16,621 bases of DNA from XYA12-FULL-58-9 sp001798605 (GCA_036736205.1 DAINMX010000137.1:1-16621), one strand, 5' to 3'; counted from the first letter of the stretch, positions 1-5,444 are shown. The notes: a model not told the origin generated them from the sequence alone. Numbers and translations are program-made.

Positions 1-1
1 G

Positions 2-136
2 TCATTTGCTCACCACCAACCCACATCTGCCTACCTCACTGATTCTGATTTCGGCTACCACACGCCTGTGACGTCCAACCCGGCTCAGTTCTTCAAACAG
101 AATGCCATCTTTTTCGACTGGCCTCATGGACCGTGA
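2..136 (+). CDS. C-terminal fragment of an unidentified protein (5' end outside window)
   Basis: One plus-strand frame is open from the window edge to a TGA at 134-136, giving 44 residues ending NAIFFDWPHGP. The composition (Tyr, Phe, Trp, Asp, Gly and His, with few Arg or Leu runs) looks like the end of a real folded protein and not like an antisense shadow, and no minus-strand ribosomal gene lies opposite. It converges on rplQ, which ends at 272. I do not recognise the family and assign no function. It could still be a chance open frame, because only 135 bases are visible. Confidence 0.4.
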   Translation, partial: SFAHHQPTSAYLTDSDFGYHTPVTSNPAQFFKQNAIFFDWPHGP

Positions 137-271
137 GTCCAGTCTAGAATGCGTCTCATTGCCCCGATCATTGCACTCGCGATCCTTGCACCAGCAACTG
201 ATTGCAGCGGGGACGAGAATGACCTGTCCCCCACGGGTTGAGGTTGCTCAAGGACGTCGGGCGAAAAAGAG
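137..271. other. Short convergent intergenic region with a small inverted repeat and a 30-codon ORF
   Basis: This spacer separates the plus-strand gene fragment from the end of rplQ. A six-pair inverted repeat (GGGGAC at 213-218 with GTCCCC at 230-235) could form a stem. No T-run follows it on either strand, so it is not a clear intrinsic terminator. A 30-residue plus-strand ORF at 149-241 begins MRLIAPIIALAILAP, which resembles a signal peptide and is followed by a Cys at residue 19. The ORF then stops at once, its ribosome binding site is weak and the lipobox is poor (Asp before Cys). I do not call it a gene. Confidence 0.3.
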
Positions 272-673
272 CTACTTGGCTTCTTCTTGGACGGGGGCGG
301 GCGCCGGGGTTCCGAGTTTCGCGTCAACCAATTCAATATACGAAAGGGGTGCGTTGTCTCCGGCACGTCGGCCGATTTTCAACACGCGAGTGTAGCCACC
401 CTCACGGGTGCGGTAGCGCTCCGCCAAACCATCGAAGAGCTTCCGAAGAACCTCATGGTCCTGAATCTCTCGGGCCACCAGACGTCGCGCGTGCAAATCG
501 CCTCGCTTACCCAAAGTGATCAACCGCTCGGCAAAGGGCCTAAGGGCCTTGGCTTTGCCGCTGGTGGTCTCGATCCGTTCATGACGAAACAGCGCCGTCG
601 CAAGATTGCGCATAAGCGCCTCCCGATGAGAGCTGTTTCGACCAAGTCTGTGATGTGCTTTTTGATGCCGCAT
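272..673 (-). CDS. rplQ: 50S ribosomal protein L17
   Basis: L17 is a large-subunit protein near the polypeptide exit tunnel. The 133-residue product starts MRHQKAHHRLGRNSSHREAL, the conserved L17 N-terminus, and continues with the usual MRNLATALFRHERIETT stretch (residues 21-35). An upstream in-frame start would add ten non-conserved residues. The ATG at 673 is preferred because the L17 consensus begins there and a GAGGGGG ribosome binding site lies just upstream. The C-terminus is rich in Ala, Pro and Glu. It is the last gene of the alpha-operon block, 72 bp after rpoA. No obvious terminator hairpin with a U-tract follows. Confidence 0.97.
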   Translation of the reverse strand: MRHQKAHHRLGRNSSHREALMRNLATALFRHERIETTSGKAKALRPFAERLITLGKRGDLHARRLVAREIQDHEVLRKLFDGLAERYRTREGGYTRVLKIGRRAGDNAPLSYIELVDAKLGTPAPAPVQEEAK

Positions 674-745
674 GGGGACATTCCCCCTCTTGTTGTATCG
701 CACCCTCTCGACCTTGCCGAGAGGCCTACGTTCTACGTTGATTGC

Positions 746-1747
746 CTACTTCTTGAGTTCCTTGGGCGGCCAGCTGTCCAGCTTCATACCCAATGTCAGA
801 CCCATCTCCGCGAGAAGCTCTTTGATTTCCTTGAGCGACTTGCGCCCGAAGTTCTTCGTCTTGAGCATCTCGGCCTCGGTCTTCTGCACCAAGTCGCCAA
901 TGTATTTAATATTCGCCGCCTGCAGACAGTTCTCGGCACGAACACTCAAATCGAGTTCGTCCACCGACCTAAGCAAATTCTCGTTGATATTGTCCTCTGC
1001 CGGCGTCTCCTCCGGAACTTCGAACTCTTCCTCTTCCTCAAAGTTGATGAAGACGGTGAGTTGTTCCTTGAGAATCTTGGCAGCAAGAGCCACTGCGTCG
1101 TCAGGAACCACGGAGCCATCGGTCCAGACCTCGATGGTCAGCTTGTCATAGTCAGTCACCTGGCCCACACGGGCGTTGGTAACGTTGTAGCTCACTTTCC
1201 GAATCGGCGAGAACAACGAGTCGATGGGAATCCACCCCACCGCCATGTTCGGTGCCTTGTTCTTGTCTGCTGGCACGTACCCACGACCACGACGCACCAT
1301 AACTTCCATGGCCAAACGGCCGCCAGGAGCCAAGGTGCACACTTTGTGGTCTGGATTGAGAACCTCTACCGCTTCATCACCGATGAGGTCCTTGCCTGTA
1401 ACGGCGAGCTCTTCATGTTCGGGGGCTTCAACGTCAATCTTGAGCACTCGCGGCTCGTTGGCGTGGGTCCTCACCAACACATCCTTGAGCGCAAGAATGA
1501 TGTCGGTAACGTCCTCTGTCACGTCAGGAATCGCGGTGAACTCGTGCAGTGCGCCATCAATGCGCACGGCACAAATTGCTGCCCCTTGAAGGGAGTTCAA
1601 CAGAACTCGCCGCAAGCTGTTGCCAAGGGTGATGCCGAATCCACGTTCGAGCGGTTCTGCAAAGAACTTCCCGTACATTGGAGTGAGGCTCTCACGGTCC
1701 ACGAGTAGGTGTTTCGGGCGAATGAGATCACGCCAATTCCGATGCAT
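746..1747 (-). CDS. rpoA: DNA-directed RNA polymerase subunit alpha
   Basis: Alpha dimerises to nucleate assembly of RNA polymerase and binds promoter UP elements and activators. The 333-residue protein has the full architecture. The N-terminal assembly domain spans roughly residues 1-235 and contains the conserved GFGITLGNSLRRVLLNSL block at 36-53. An acidic linker runs through about 236-257 and includes a run of five Glu. The C-terminal domain is about 258-325. In it, R270 and N273 of VRAENCL correspond to the DNA-contacting R265 and N268 of E. coli, followed by NFGRKSLKEI. The ATG at 1747 has a strong GAGGAGA ribosome binding site. It lies 44 bp after rpsD and before rplQ, the standard alpha-operon order. 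Confidence 0.98.
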   Translation of the reverse strand: MHRNWRDLIRPKHLLVDRESLTPMYGKFFAEPLERGFGITLGNSLRRVLLNSLQGAAICAVRIDGALHEFTAIPDVTEDVTDIILALKDVLVRTHANEPRVLKIDVEAPEHEELAVTGKDLIGDEAVEVLNPDHKVCTLAPGGRLAMEVMVRRGRGYVPADKNKAPNMAVGWIPIDSLFSPIRKVSYNVTNARVGQVTDYDKLTIEVWTDGSVVPDDAVALAAKILKEQLTVFINFEEEEEFEVPEETPAEDNINENLLRSVDELDLSVRAENCLQAANIKYIGDLVQKTEAEMLKTKNFGRKSLKEIKELLAEMGLTLGMKLDSWPPKELKK

Positions 1748-1791
1748 GCTCTATCTCCTCGACAAACGCGTTCAATCCGCGCGTCCGGCTG

Positions 1792-2418
1792 TCACTTCGA
1801 GTAAAGCTCGACGATCAGCTGCTCTTGGACCGGGATGGTAATGTCTTCTCGGGTCGGTTGTGCTTTGACCGTGCCCGAGAACTTGTCACTGCCAAGCTCG
1901 AGCCAACCAGGCACACCACGCTTCTCAACGTTTTGACCGGCTTCCATCACGCGGCCGACTGTGCGTGTTTTTTCACTCACACCGACCGTCATGCCGGGCT
2001 TGACCAAAAACGAGGGGATGTCCACGCGATGGCCGTTGACCACGACATGGCCATGGCGCACCAACAGACGGCCTTCGTTCCGAGATGCCGCAAGACCCAA
2101 CCGGTACACGACGTTGTCGAGACGGCACTCCAGGATATTCAAGAGTTCCTCGCCGGTAATGCCTTTGCGACGTGCCGCCTCTTTGTAGTAGTGGCGGAAC
2201 TGCTTTTCCAAGACGCCATAGATGCGGCGTACTTTTTGTTTCTCGCGCAGCTGGATTCCGAACTCGGAAAACTTGTGACGACCCTGACCTGCCTGACCTG
2301 GCGGATAGGGTCGGCGCTCCATTGCGCATTTTTCGGTGTAGCACCGCTCTCCCTTGAGGAAGAGCTTCATGTTCTCGCGTCGGCACTGACGGCACCGCGC
2401 TTCTGTTGAACGTGCCAT
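1792..2418 (-). CDS. rpsD: 30S ribosomal protein S4 (zinc-binding form)
   Basis: S4 is a primary 16S rRNA-binding protein that starts assembly of the 30S body; in several bacteria it also represses the alpha operon. The 208-residue product starts MARSTEARCRQCRRE. The ATG at 2418 is chosen over an upstream in-frame start because it matches the family N-terminus and follows GAGGAG. Four cysteines, C9, C12, C26 and C31, form the CxxC...C...C zinc module of C+ type S4, which E. coli S4 lacks. The S4 RNA-binding domain follows at about 97-160 (ECRLDNVVYRLGLAASRNE). The C-terminus ends in QEQLIVELYSK, as usual. It is 13 bp after rpsK. Confidence 0.98.
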   Translation of the reverse strand: MARSTEARCRQCRRENMKLFLKGERCYTEKCAMERRPYPPGQAGQGRHKFSEFGIQLREKQKVRRIYGVLEKQFRHYYKEAARRKGITGEELLNILECRLDNVVYRLGLAASRNEGRLLVRHGHVVVNGHRVDIPSFLVKPGMTVGVSEKTRTVGRVMEAGQNVEKRGVPGWLELGSDKFSGTVKAQPTREDITIPVQEQLIVELYSK

Positions 2419-2431
2419 TGCTCGATGCTCC

Positions 2432-2812
2432 TCAGACCCGCCGCTTCTTCGGCGGACGGCACCCATTGTGAGGAATGGGGGTAATGTCGCGAATCATGGT
2501 GATGCGGAAGCCTGCAGCTTGCAGCGCGCGAACCGCTGCTTCTCGGCCACCGCCCGGCCCCTTTACGAGCACGCCAACGGAACGCATGCCGTGATCCATG
2601 GCTTTGTGTGCGGCATCCTGCGCAGCCACTTGCGCCGCGAACGGCGTAGACTTGCGGGAGCCACGAAAGCCTCTGGATCCGGATGAGCTCCATGAAACAA
2701 CGTTGCCCTGTGGATCGGTGATCGTCACCAAAGTGTTGTTGAACGTCGCCTGAACATAGGCGAGCCCACTGGGAATATTCTTCTTGACTTTTTTTGTTTT
2801 CGTAGTCGCCAT
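2432..2812 (-). CDS. rpsK: 30S ribosomal protein S11
   Basis: S11 sits on the platform of the small subunit near the E site. The 126-residue product has a Lys-rich start (ATTKTKKVKKN). It then carries the conserved core ATFNNTLVTITDPQGNVVSW, a Gly/Arg/Ser loop (GSRGFRGSRKSTPFAAQ) and the invariant C-terminal tail TPIPHNGCRPPKKRRV. Length and both ends match the family, so the ATG at 2812 is secure. It starts 4 bp after rpsM ends and is followed 13 bp later by rpsD, consistent with translational coupling in the alpha block. Confidence 0.98.
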   Translation of the reverse strand: MATTKTKKVKKNIPSGLAYVQATFNNTLVTITDPQGNVVSWSSSGSRGFRGSRKSTPFAAQVAAQDAAHKAMDHGMRSVGVLVKGPGGGREAAVRALQAAGFRITMIRDITPIPHNGCRPPKKRRV

Positions 2813-2816
2813 GTGC

Positions 2817-3191
2817 TCACCTAGCAGCCGACGGGCGTTTGATCAACCGGCGCGGTCCCTTGCGGGTCCGAGCATTGGTATGAGTGCGTTGCCCGCGTAC
2901 CGGCAAGCCCTTGCGATGTCGCAGGCCACGGTAGCAACCGAGGTCCATGAGACGATTGATGTTCATCGAAACCTCGCGCCGCAAGTCACCTTCGACTTTG
3001 TAGCCACGCTCGATAATATCGCGCAGTTTTGCGACGTCGCCCTCAGTGAGGTTGTCGGTTCGCGTCGACTCATCAATACCTGCTTTTTCGACGATCTCTT
3101 CTGCAAGAGAATCGCCAATACCGAAGATATAGGTCAACGCAACGCGGACTCGCTTGTTGCGGGGCAGGTCTACACCACTAATACGTGCCAT
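2817..3191 (-). CDS. rpsM: 30S ribosomal protein S13
   Basis: S13 is a head protein of the 30S subunit that contributes to inter-subunit bridges with L5 and contacts the P-site tRNA. The 124-residue product starts MARISGVDLPRNKRV. It carries the helix-two-turns-helix segment TYIFGIGDSLAEEI and the conserved RGLRHRKGLPVRGQRTHTNART block near the C-terminus, ending in a Lys/Arg-rich tail. The start at 3191 matches the family exactly. It is 9 bp downstream of rpmJ, the common rpmJ-rpsM-rpsK-rpsD order. Confidence 0.98.
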   Translation of the reverse strand: MARISGVDLPRNKRVRVALTYIFGIGDSLAEEIVEKAGIDESTRTDNLTEGDVAKLRDIIERGYKVEGDLRREVSMNINRLMDLGCYRGLRHRKGLPVRGQRTHTNARTRKGPRRLIKRPSAAR

Positions 3192-3200
3192 TGACTTACC

Positions 3201-3314
3201 TCATCCCTGCCGTTGCTTGTGGCGCGGATTTACACAAATCACGCGCACTTGACCGCGACGGCGAATGATCTTGCACTTGATGCAAATCTTGCGAACTGAT
3301 GCTCTAACCTTCAT
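3201..3314 (-). CDS. rpmJ: 50S ribosomal protein L36
   Basis: This 37-codon gene encodes MKVRASVRKICIKCKIIRR and ends NPRHKQRQG, a full-length L36. Cys11, Cys14, Cys27 and the His of the PRHKQ segment form the zinc-binding site of the C+ type. L36 is the smallest large-subunit protein and helps organise 23S rRNA near the L7/L12 stalk base. It is 9 bp upstream of rpsM. infA, which commonly precedes rpmJ, is not found; the preceding 357 bp are non-coding. rpmJ is therefore the first ribosomal gene of the alpha block after the redox island. Confidence 0.96.
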   Translation of the reverse strand: MKVRASVRKICIKCKIIRRRGQVRVICVNPRHKQRQG

Positions 3315-3671
3315 CGCTAGCTCGCTCCCGAGTTACTGTCCGTCCAACCTTCTTCACGTCATCGACAAAAGGGGCTCAACCTTACAAACGCGTTCTCACG
3401 CGCTCTTGCCAACTGACATTCCGCAAAGTCTTTCGATACCTAACTCCGTCAAAAACAAATAAACCGTTCCCCCATGCCGCGGGTAAATCCCGGGAAAACG
3501 GAAAGCGCCTATTAGCACAGGGCAAAAACCCTTGGCAAGGTAAAAAATGCATTTGTTGTGACTAGTTTTGGCCTGCCCCAGGTGGCCCCGCAAGCCCGGC
3601 CCCGTGTGGACTTGCCGCGTCAGTTGCCTCGGGAATCAGCACCACTCGCTCTTGATTTTGTCTGCCGTCCC
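3315..3671. other. Intergenic leader upstream of rpmJ (no convincing gene)
   Basis: These 357 bp separate the small UGA-containing gene from rpmJ. No open frame here resembles a known protein; in particular infA (IF-1) is not here. The stretch is locally AT-richer around 3435-3560 than its surroundings, as promoter regions often are. On the minus strand a TTGACG at 3455-3450 could be a -35 element, but no good -10 follows at 17 bp. TTGCCA followed by TAATAG (about 3536-3507) is another weak candidate. A promoter driving rpmJ-rplQ is expected here because the island may decouple this block from the spc block. A small hairpin at 3386-3405 is listed separately. Confidence 0.5.
3386..3405 (-). 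promoter_or_regulatory. GAGA-tetraloop hairpin in the rpmJ leader
   Basis: On the minus-strand transcript, GAGCGCGU and ACGCGUUU can pair over eight positions (five canonical pairs next to the loop, then G-U, A-U, G-U) and close a GAGA loop, a GNRA-type tetraloop. It lies about 70 nt upstream of the rpmJ start. No U-run follows, so it is not a canonical terminator. In E. coli the alpha-operon leader is bound by S4 through a pseudoknot. Whether this hairpin belongs to such a site is speculation. Confidence 0.3.
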
Positions 3672-3827
3672 TTAGGAATCCGCTTTGTCCGTTCCATTCT
3701 TGTCAGTACGTGCCGACCGACACGTGTTTGGAACTGCTCAGGTAGGTACGCCTAGTCGCGGCAAGATGAAATATTGCAACGCGATCCAACCTCCAACCAC
3801 TGCAATGATCGTCAAGAAATCTTGCAT
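3672..3827 (-). CDS. Small single-pass membrane protein, candidate selenoprotein (UGA at codon 30)
   Basis: Read with the first UGA (3740-3738) as selenocysteine, this gene encodes 51 residues. It opens MQDFLTIIAVVGGWIALQYF, giving one hydrophobic segment at about residues 4-22, followed by ILPRLGVPT, then Sec30, AVPNTC (Cys36) and a hydrophilic Lys/Asp-rich tail ending at TAA 3674-3672. Without recoding it would be a 29-residue peptide ending right after PT. The ATG overlaps the stop of the HesB-like gene (TGATG) and has a GGGAGGGGG ribosome binding site at 3845-3837, so the frame is well supported. A stem with a GGUC loop starts 13 nt after the UGA, matching a bacterial SECIS. Sec30 and Cys36 could form a selenylsulfide redox pair just outside the membrane. 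I do not recognise a named family. The alternative is a 29-residue membrane peptide with a chance hairpin. Confidence 0.65.
3704..3740 (-). promoter_or_regulatory. Candidate bacterial SECIS element after the UGA of the small membrane gene
   Basis: After UGA at 3740-3738 the RNA can form a lower stem CAGU/ACUG (3736-3733 with 3707-3704) and a seven-nt 5' bulge. Above it is an upper stem ACGUGUC/GGCACGU (3725-3719 with 3714-3708, six Watson-Crick pairs and one U-G). The apical loop is GGUC (3718-3715). The first loop guanine is 20 nt after the UGA, inside the spacing used by bacterial SelB-dependent SECIS elements, and the loop resembles AGGUCU of E. coli fdhF. Pairing and distance are read from the sequence; function is inferred. 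Confidence 0.65.
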
Positions 3828-4147
3828 CAGCAGCAGCCCCCTCCCACTTGATTGACGCGGGTTACCTGAAACCACGCCCCCCAATCCTGCTTGAGATGAT
3901 CGATCCTCACCCCATCCCCAGCGAGCACGTAGGACGCGTCTTTCTGGGCGACCAGCCATGTGATGCCGCCGACCTCGATCTCTTCATCACCGTCTTTTGG
4001 CTCATCCAGAGCCATGCCCAATTTGGGCCCGCCTCACCCAAAGCCGTCAATGAAGAGCCTCACACCACTTGCTTTCTGATTCGCCAATATTTTTTTGAGC
4101 GGCTCCACCGCCCGCTCGGTGATTTCGATCTTGGTCACGCCAGCCAT
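3827..4147 (-). CDS. HesB/IscA-like protein, candidate selenoprotein (UGA at codon 38)
   Basis: Read with UGA at 4036-4034 as selenocysteine, the gene encodes 106 residues starting MAGVTKIEITERAVEPLKK. The core GVRLFIDGFG-Sec38-GGPKLGMALDEP aligns with the IscA/HesB fold, where the first conserved Cys (Cys35 of E. coli IscA, in SGCSGMAY) sits exactly at the UGA. The protein continues on the far side in the same frame and ends GGGCC, giving two more possible ligands (Cys105 and Cys106). IscA-type proteins bind iron or carry Fe-S clusters. A HesB-like selenoprotein family is established in bacteria, and this gene fits it. The ATG has a strong AGGAGG (4161-4156) eight nt upstream. A stem-loop follows the UGA at SECIS distance. 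The stop overlaps the next gene (TGATG). A plain annotation would cut it at codon 37. Confidence 0.85.
3998..4036 (-). promoter_or_regulatory. Candidate bacterial SECIS element in the HesB-like gene
   Basis: Downstream of UGA (4036-4034) the RNA can form a six-pair stem UGGCUC/GAGCCA (4014-4009 with 4003-3998) closed by the five-nt loop UGGAU. The first loop guanine (4007) is 27 nt after the UGA, inside the usual bacterial SECIS window. A competing hairpin GCCCA/UGGGC lies between the UGA and this stem. The loop departs from the GGU seen in the neighbouring element, so this one rests more on the protein-family argument than on the fold alone. Confidence 0.55.
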
Positions 4148-4521
4148 TGTGATTGCCTCCTGATTGACACCAGCGGTCTAGTGGTATCGAGACACCAGAG
4201 AATCATTAGGATGCGCATTTTTATTGTTCCCGTCGAGCCTTTTGTGCCGAATTTCGTCGCTTTGCCAAAGTCCGATTGGGGCACGATGGGCCATTTCGCC
4301 CCAGCGGTTCCATCCTAGCCATGTCGTCCAACTCGGACCACGTCGCCCCACGGACCAGCAGAAGGTGGCGGCAACCCGCTGTTGCTGTCTCCGCTGCCAT
4401 CGTGATACCGGACAACCAGACTCGATCAATGTTACTCACCACACCCTGATTGGTTCTGGGGAATGAACAGTTTGGGTTTGGGGTTATCCGGAGACACGAT
4501 GACACACGGGTTGGACATGCA
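4148..4521. other. Divergent intergenic region between the HesB-like and rhodanese-like genes
   Basis: These 374 bp must hold promoters for both divergent gene pairs. No convincing gene is present; open frames here have no recognisable protein signature. Visible elements are the AGGAGG ribosome binding site of the HesB-like gene (4156-4161), a direct repeat GACACCAG (4166-4173 and 4191-4198), and an inverted repeat TGGGGC/GCCCCA (4277-4282 and 4298-4303, 15-nt spacer). An A/T-rich patch around 4205-4235 could include a promoter for the minus-strand pair. I could not find -35/-10 boxes good enough to call. Confidence 0.5.
4166..4198. repeat. Direct repeat GACACCAG x2 upstream of the HesB-like gene
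   Basis: The octamer GACACCAG occurs at 4166-4173 and again at 4191-4198, 25 bp apart start to start. The pair lies just upstream of the ribosome binding site of the HesB-like gene, inside its probable 5' leader or promoter. Direct repeats spaced by more than two helical turns can be activator or repressor sites. Two octamers in 33 bp could also be chance, so this is weak evidence. Confidence 0.3.
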
Positions 4522-4998
4522 ATGATTTGGCGCGCCGTTTTCATTAGCGCCGTCGGATTGTGCGCGGGGGCAGCCAGCCATGCGCTGCGCTTCGGCACGC
4601 TGTTTGTCCCGATGGAGCGCGCACAGACATGCGAAGTCGGCACAACTCCCCTCGAAATTATCCCAGACCTCGCCGCAGCCCTTTGCGCGCAGCCGGATGC
4701 GTTGATACTCGATGTCCGCTCCGCTGCTGAGTTCGCCGCTGGTCATGTGACCGCTGCCGTTCATCTACCCTGCAGCGCCGGCACCATCGAAAGAGATCTT
4801 TCAGATCGTTTGAGCTCGGCGTCTGTGGTTCTCGTCTATGGCGACGGTGACGCTGACGCCCGCAGGGTTGCAGAGTCATTGACGCAACAACAGCACTTCA
4901 ACGTCCGTGTCATCGCCGGCGGTTACTCCGCCTGGGACGCAGCTGGCCAAGCTTGTTCATCCGGCCCATGCGAGCTCTGCGGAGAACATCAGCCATGA
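4522..4998 (+). CDS. Membrane-anchored rhodanese-like protein lacking the usual active-site Cys
   Basis: The 158-residue product begins MIWRAVFISAVGLCAG, a hydrophobic N-terminus (residues 5-19) suggesting a membrane anchor or signal sequence. A rhodanese domain follows, with the CH2A-like signature LILDVRSAAEFAAGHVTAAVHLP at about 61-83 (broken here as LILDVRSAAEF then AAGHV) and the C-terminal GGYSAWDAAG at 133-142. At the active-site loop, where family members normally read YC-x-x-G, this protein has YGDGD (Gly107), so sulfurtransferase activity by the classic Cys persulfide is unlikely. The tail has three Cys (C145, C150 and C153, in ACSSGPCELC) that could be an alternative thiol site. 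A longer reading from a TTG at 4450 is possible, but it lacks a clear ribosome binding site. Its TGA overlaps the ATG of the next gene (ATGA). Confidence 0.85.
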   Translation: MIWRAVFISAVGLCAGAASHALRFGTLFVPMERAQTCEVGTTPLEIIPDLAAALCAQPDALILDVRSAAEFAAGHVTAAVHLPCSAGTIERDLSDRLSSASVVLVYGDGDADARRVAESLTQQQHFNVRVIAGGYSAWDAAGQACSSGPCELCGEHQP

Positions 4999-5444
4999 AC
5001 GCCGTAACGTGGATACTCAAACTGCTGCTCGCCGGCACACTCGGATGGGCAGGCATCACCAAAATCGCCGCTCCATCCGAGTTCGCAACCGAAATCACCA
5101 ACTACCAGTTCTTCCCGAGCGCAGCTCCCATTGCCGCATCCACCCTTCCGGGCCTCGAGATCGTCCTCGCCATCGCCCTCATTGTCTTTCGTCCCCGCAG
5201 TCCGTGGCTTGCCGGCACCGCTTTGGCGACCATCGGCGTGATGGCGCTGTTCACCATCGCCATCGCCCAAGTTCTCGCCCGCGACATCAACATCGACTGC
5301 GGCTGCTTCGGCGGTGGTTCCAGCCCCATCAACTGGATCACCCTCGCCCGTGACATCGGTCTGCTCGCAGCGTCTGTCGTGCTACTATTATTTAATAATA
5401 CACACAGCGCCCCGCAGAGCGGCAGGCTCACGCTGCCGCGGTGA
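4995..5444 (+). CDS. MauE/DoxX-like redox-associated membrane protein
   Basis: The 149-residue protein is mostly hydrophobic, with about four membrane segments (roughly residues 3-22, 46-66, 70-93 and 114-134). It carries the MauE-type features ITNYQFFP (34-41), a loop DCGCFGGG (101-108) with two Cys separated by Gly, and a following W-x-x-LARD helix start. MauE in methylotrophs is needed for maturation of methylamine dehydrogenase disulfides. Relatives occur widely beside thioredoxin- or rhodanese-like proteins and are thought to move electrons or thiols across the membrane. Its start overlaps the rhodanese-like gene by four bases, so the two are almost certainly co-translated. It converges on map, 179 bp away. 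The exact substrate is unknown. Confidence 0.87.
   Translation: MNAVTWILKLLLAGTLGWAGITKIAAPSEFATEITNYQFFPSAAPIAASTLPGLEIVLAIALIVFRPRSPWLAGTALATIGVMALFTIAIAQVLARDINIDCGCFGGGSSPINWITLARDIGLLAASVVLLLFNNTHSAPQSGRLTLPR
5386..5400. repeat. Pure A/T inverted repeat within the end of the MauE-like gene
   Basis: TATTATT-T-AATAATA is a perfect seven-base inverted repeat around a single T, made only of A and T in a GC-rich neighbourhood. It lies inside the coding region (residues LLFNN), 44 bases before the stop codon. The stem would be weak. It may simply reflect Leu/Phe/Asn codons, or it could be a melting or binding site. Confidence 0.4.

Noticed and set aside
287..1708. A 473-codon plus-strand open frame antisense to rplQ and rpoA
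   Set aside because: It is a shadow of rpoA and rplQ. The composition is His/Arg/Val-rich as expected of an antisense frame, and the real product is clear on the other strand.
3396..3593. 65-codon minus-strand ORF between the small Sec gene and rpmJ, considered as a possible infA
   Set aside because: It has no IF-1 OB-fold sequence features, starts from a weak codon without a ribosome binding site, and includes likely promoter sequence.
3827..3829. The UGA at the end of the HesB-like gene as a third selenocysteine codon (would read CC-Sec-CKIS)
   Set aside because: The frame stops again four codons later, no convincing SECIS-like stem follows, and the codon overlaps a well-supported start of the next gene. 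A normal stop is simpler.
4178..4764. Several minus-strand ORFs of 80-140 codons overlapping the rhodanese-like gene and the divergent region
   Set aside because: They have no family signature and are inconsistent with the clear rhodanese and MauE motifs on the plus strand.
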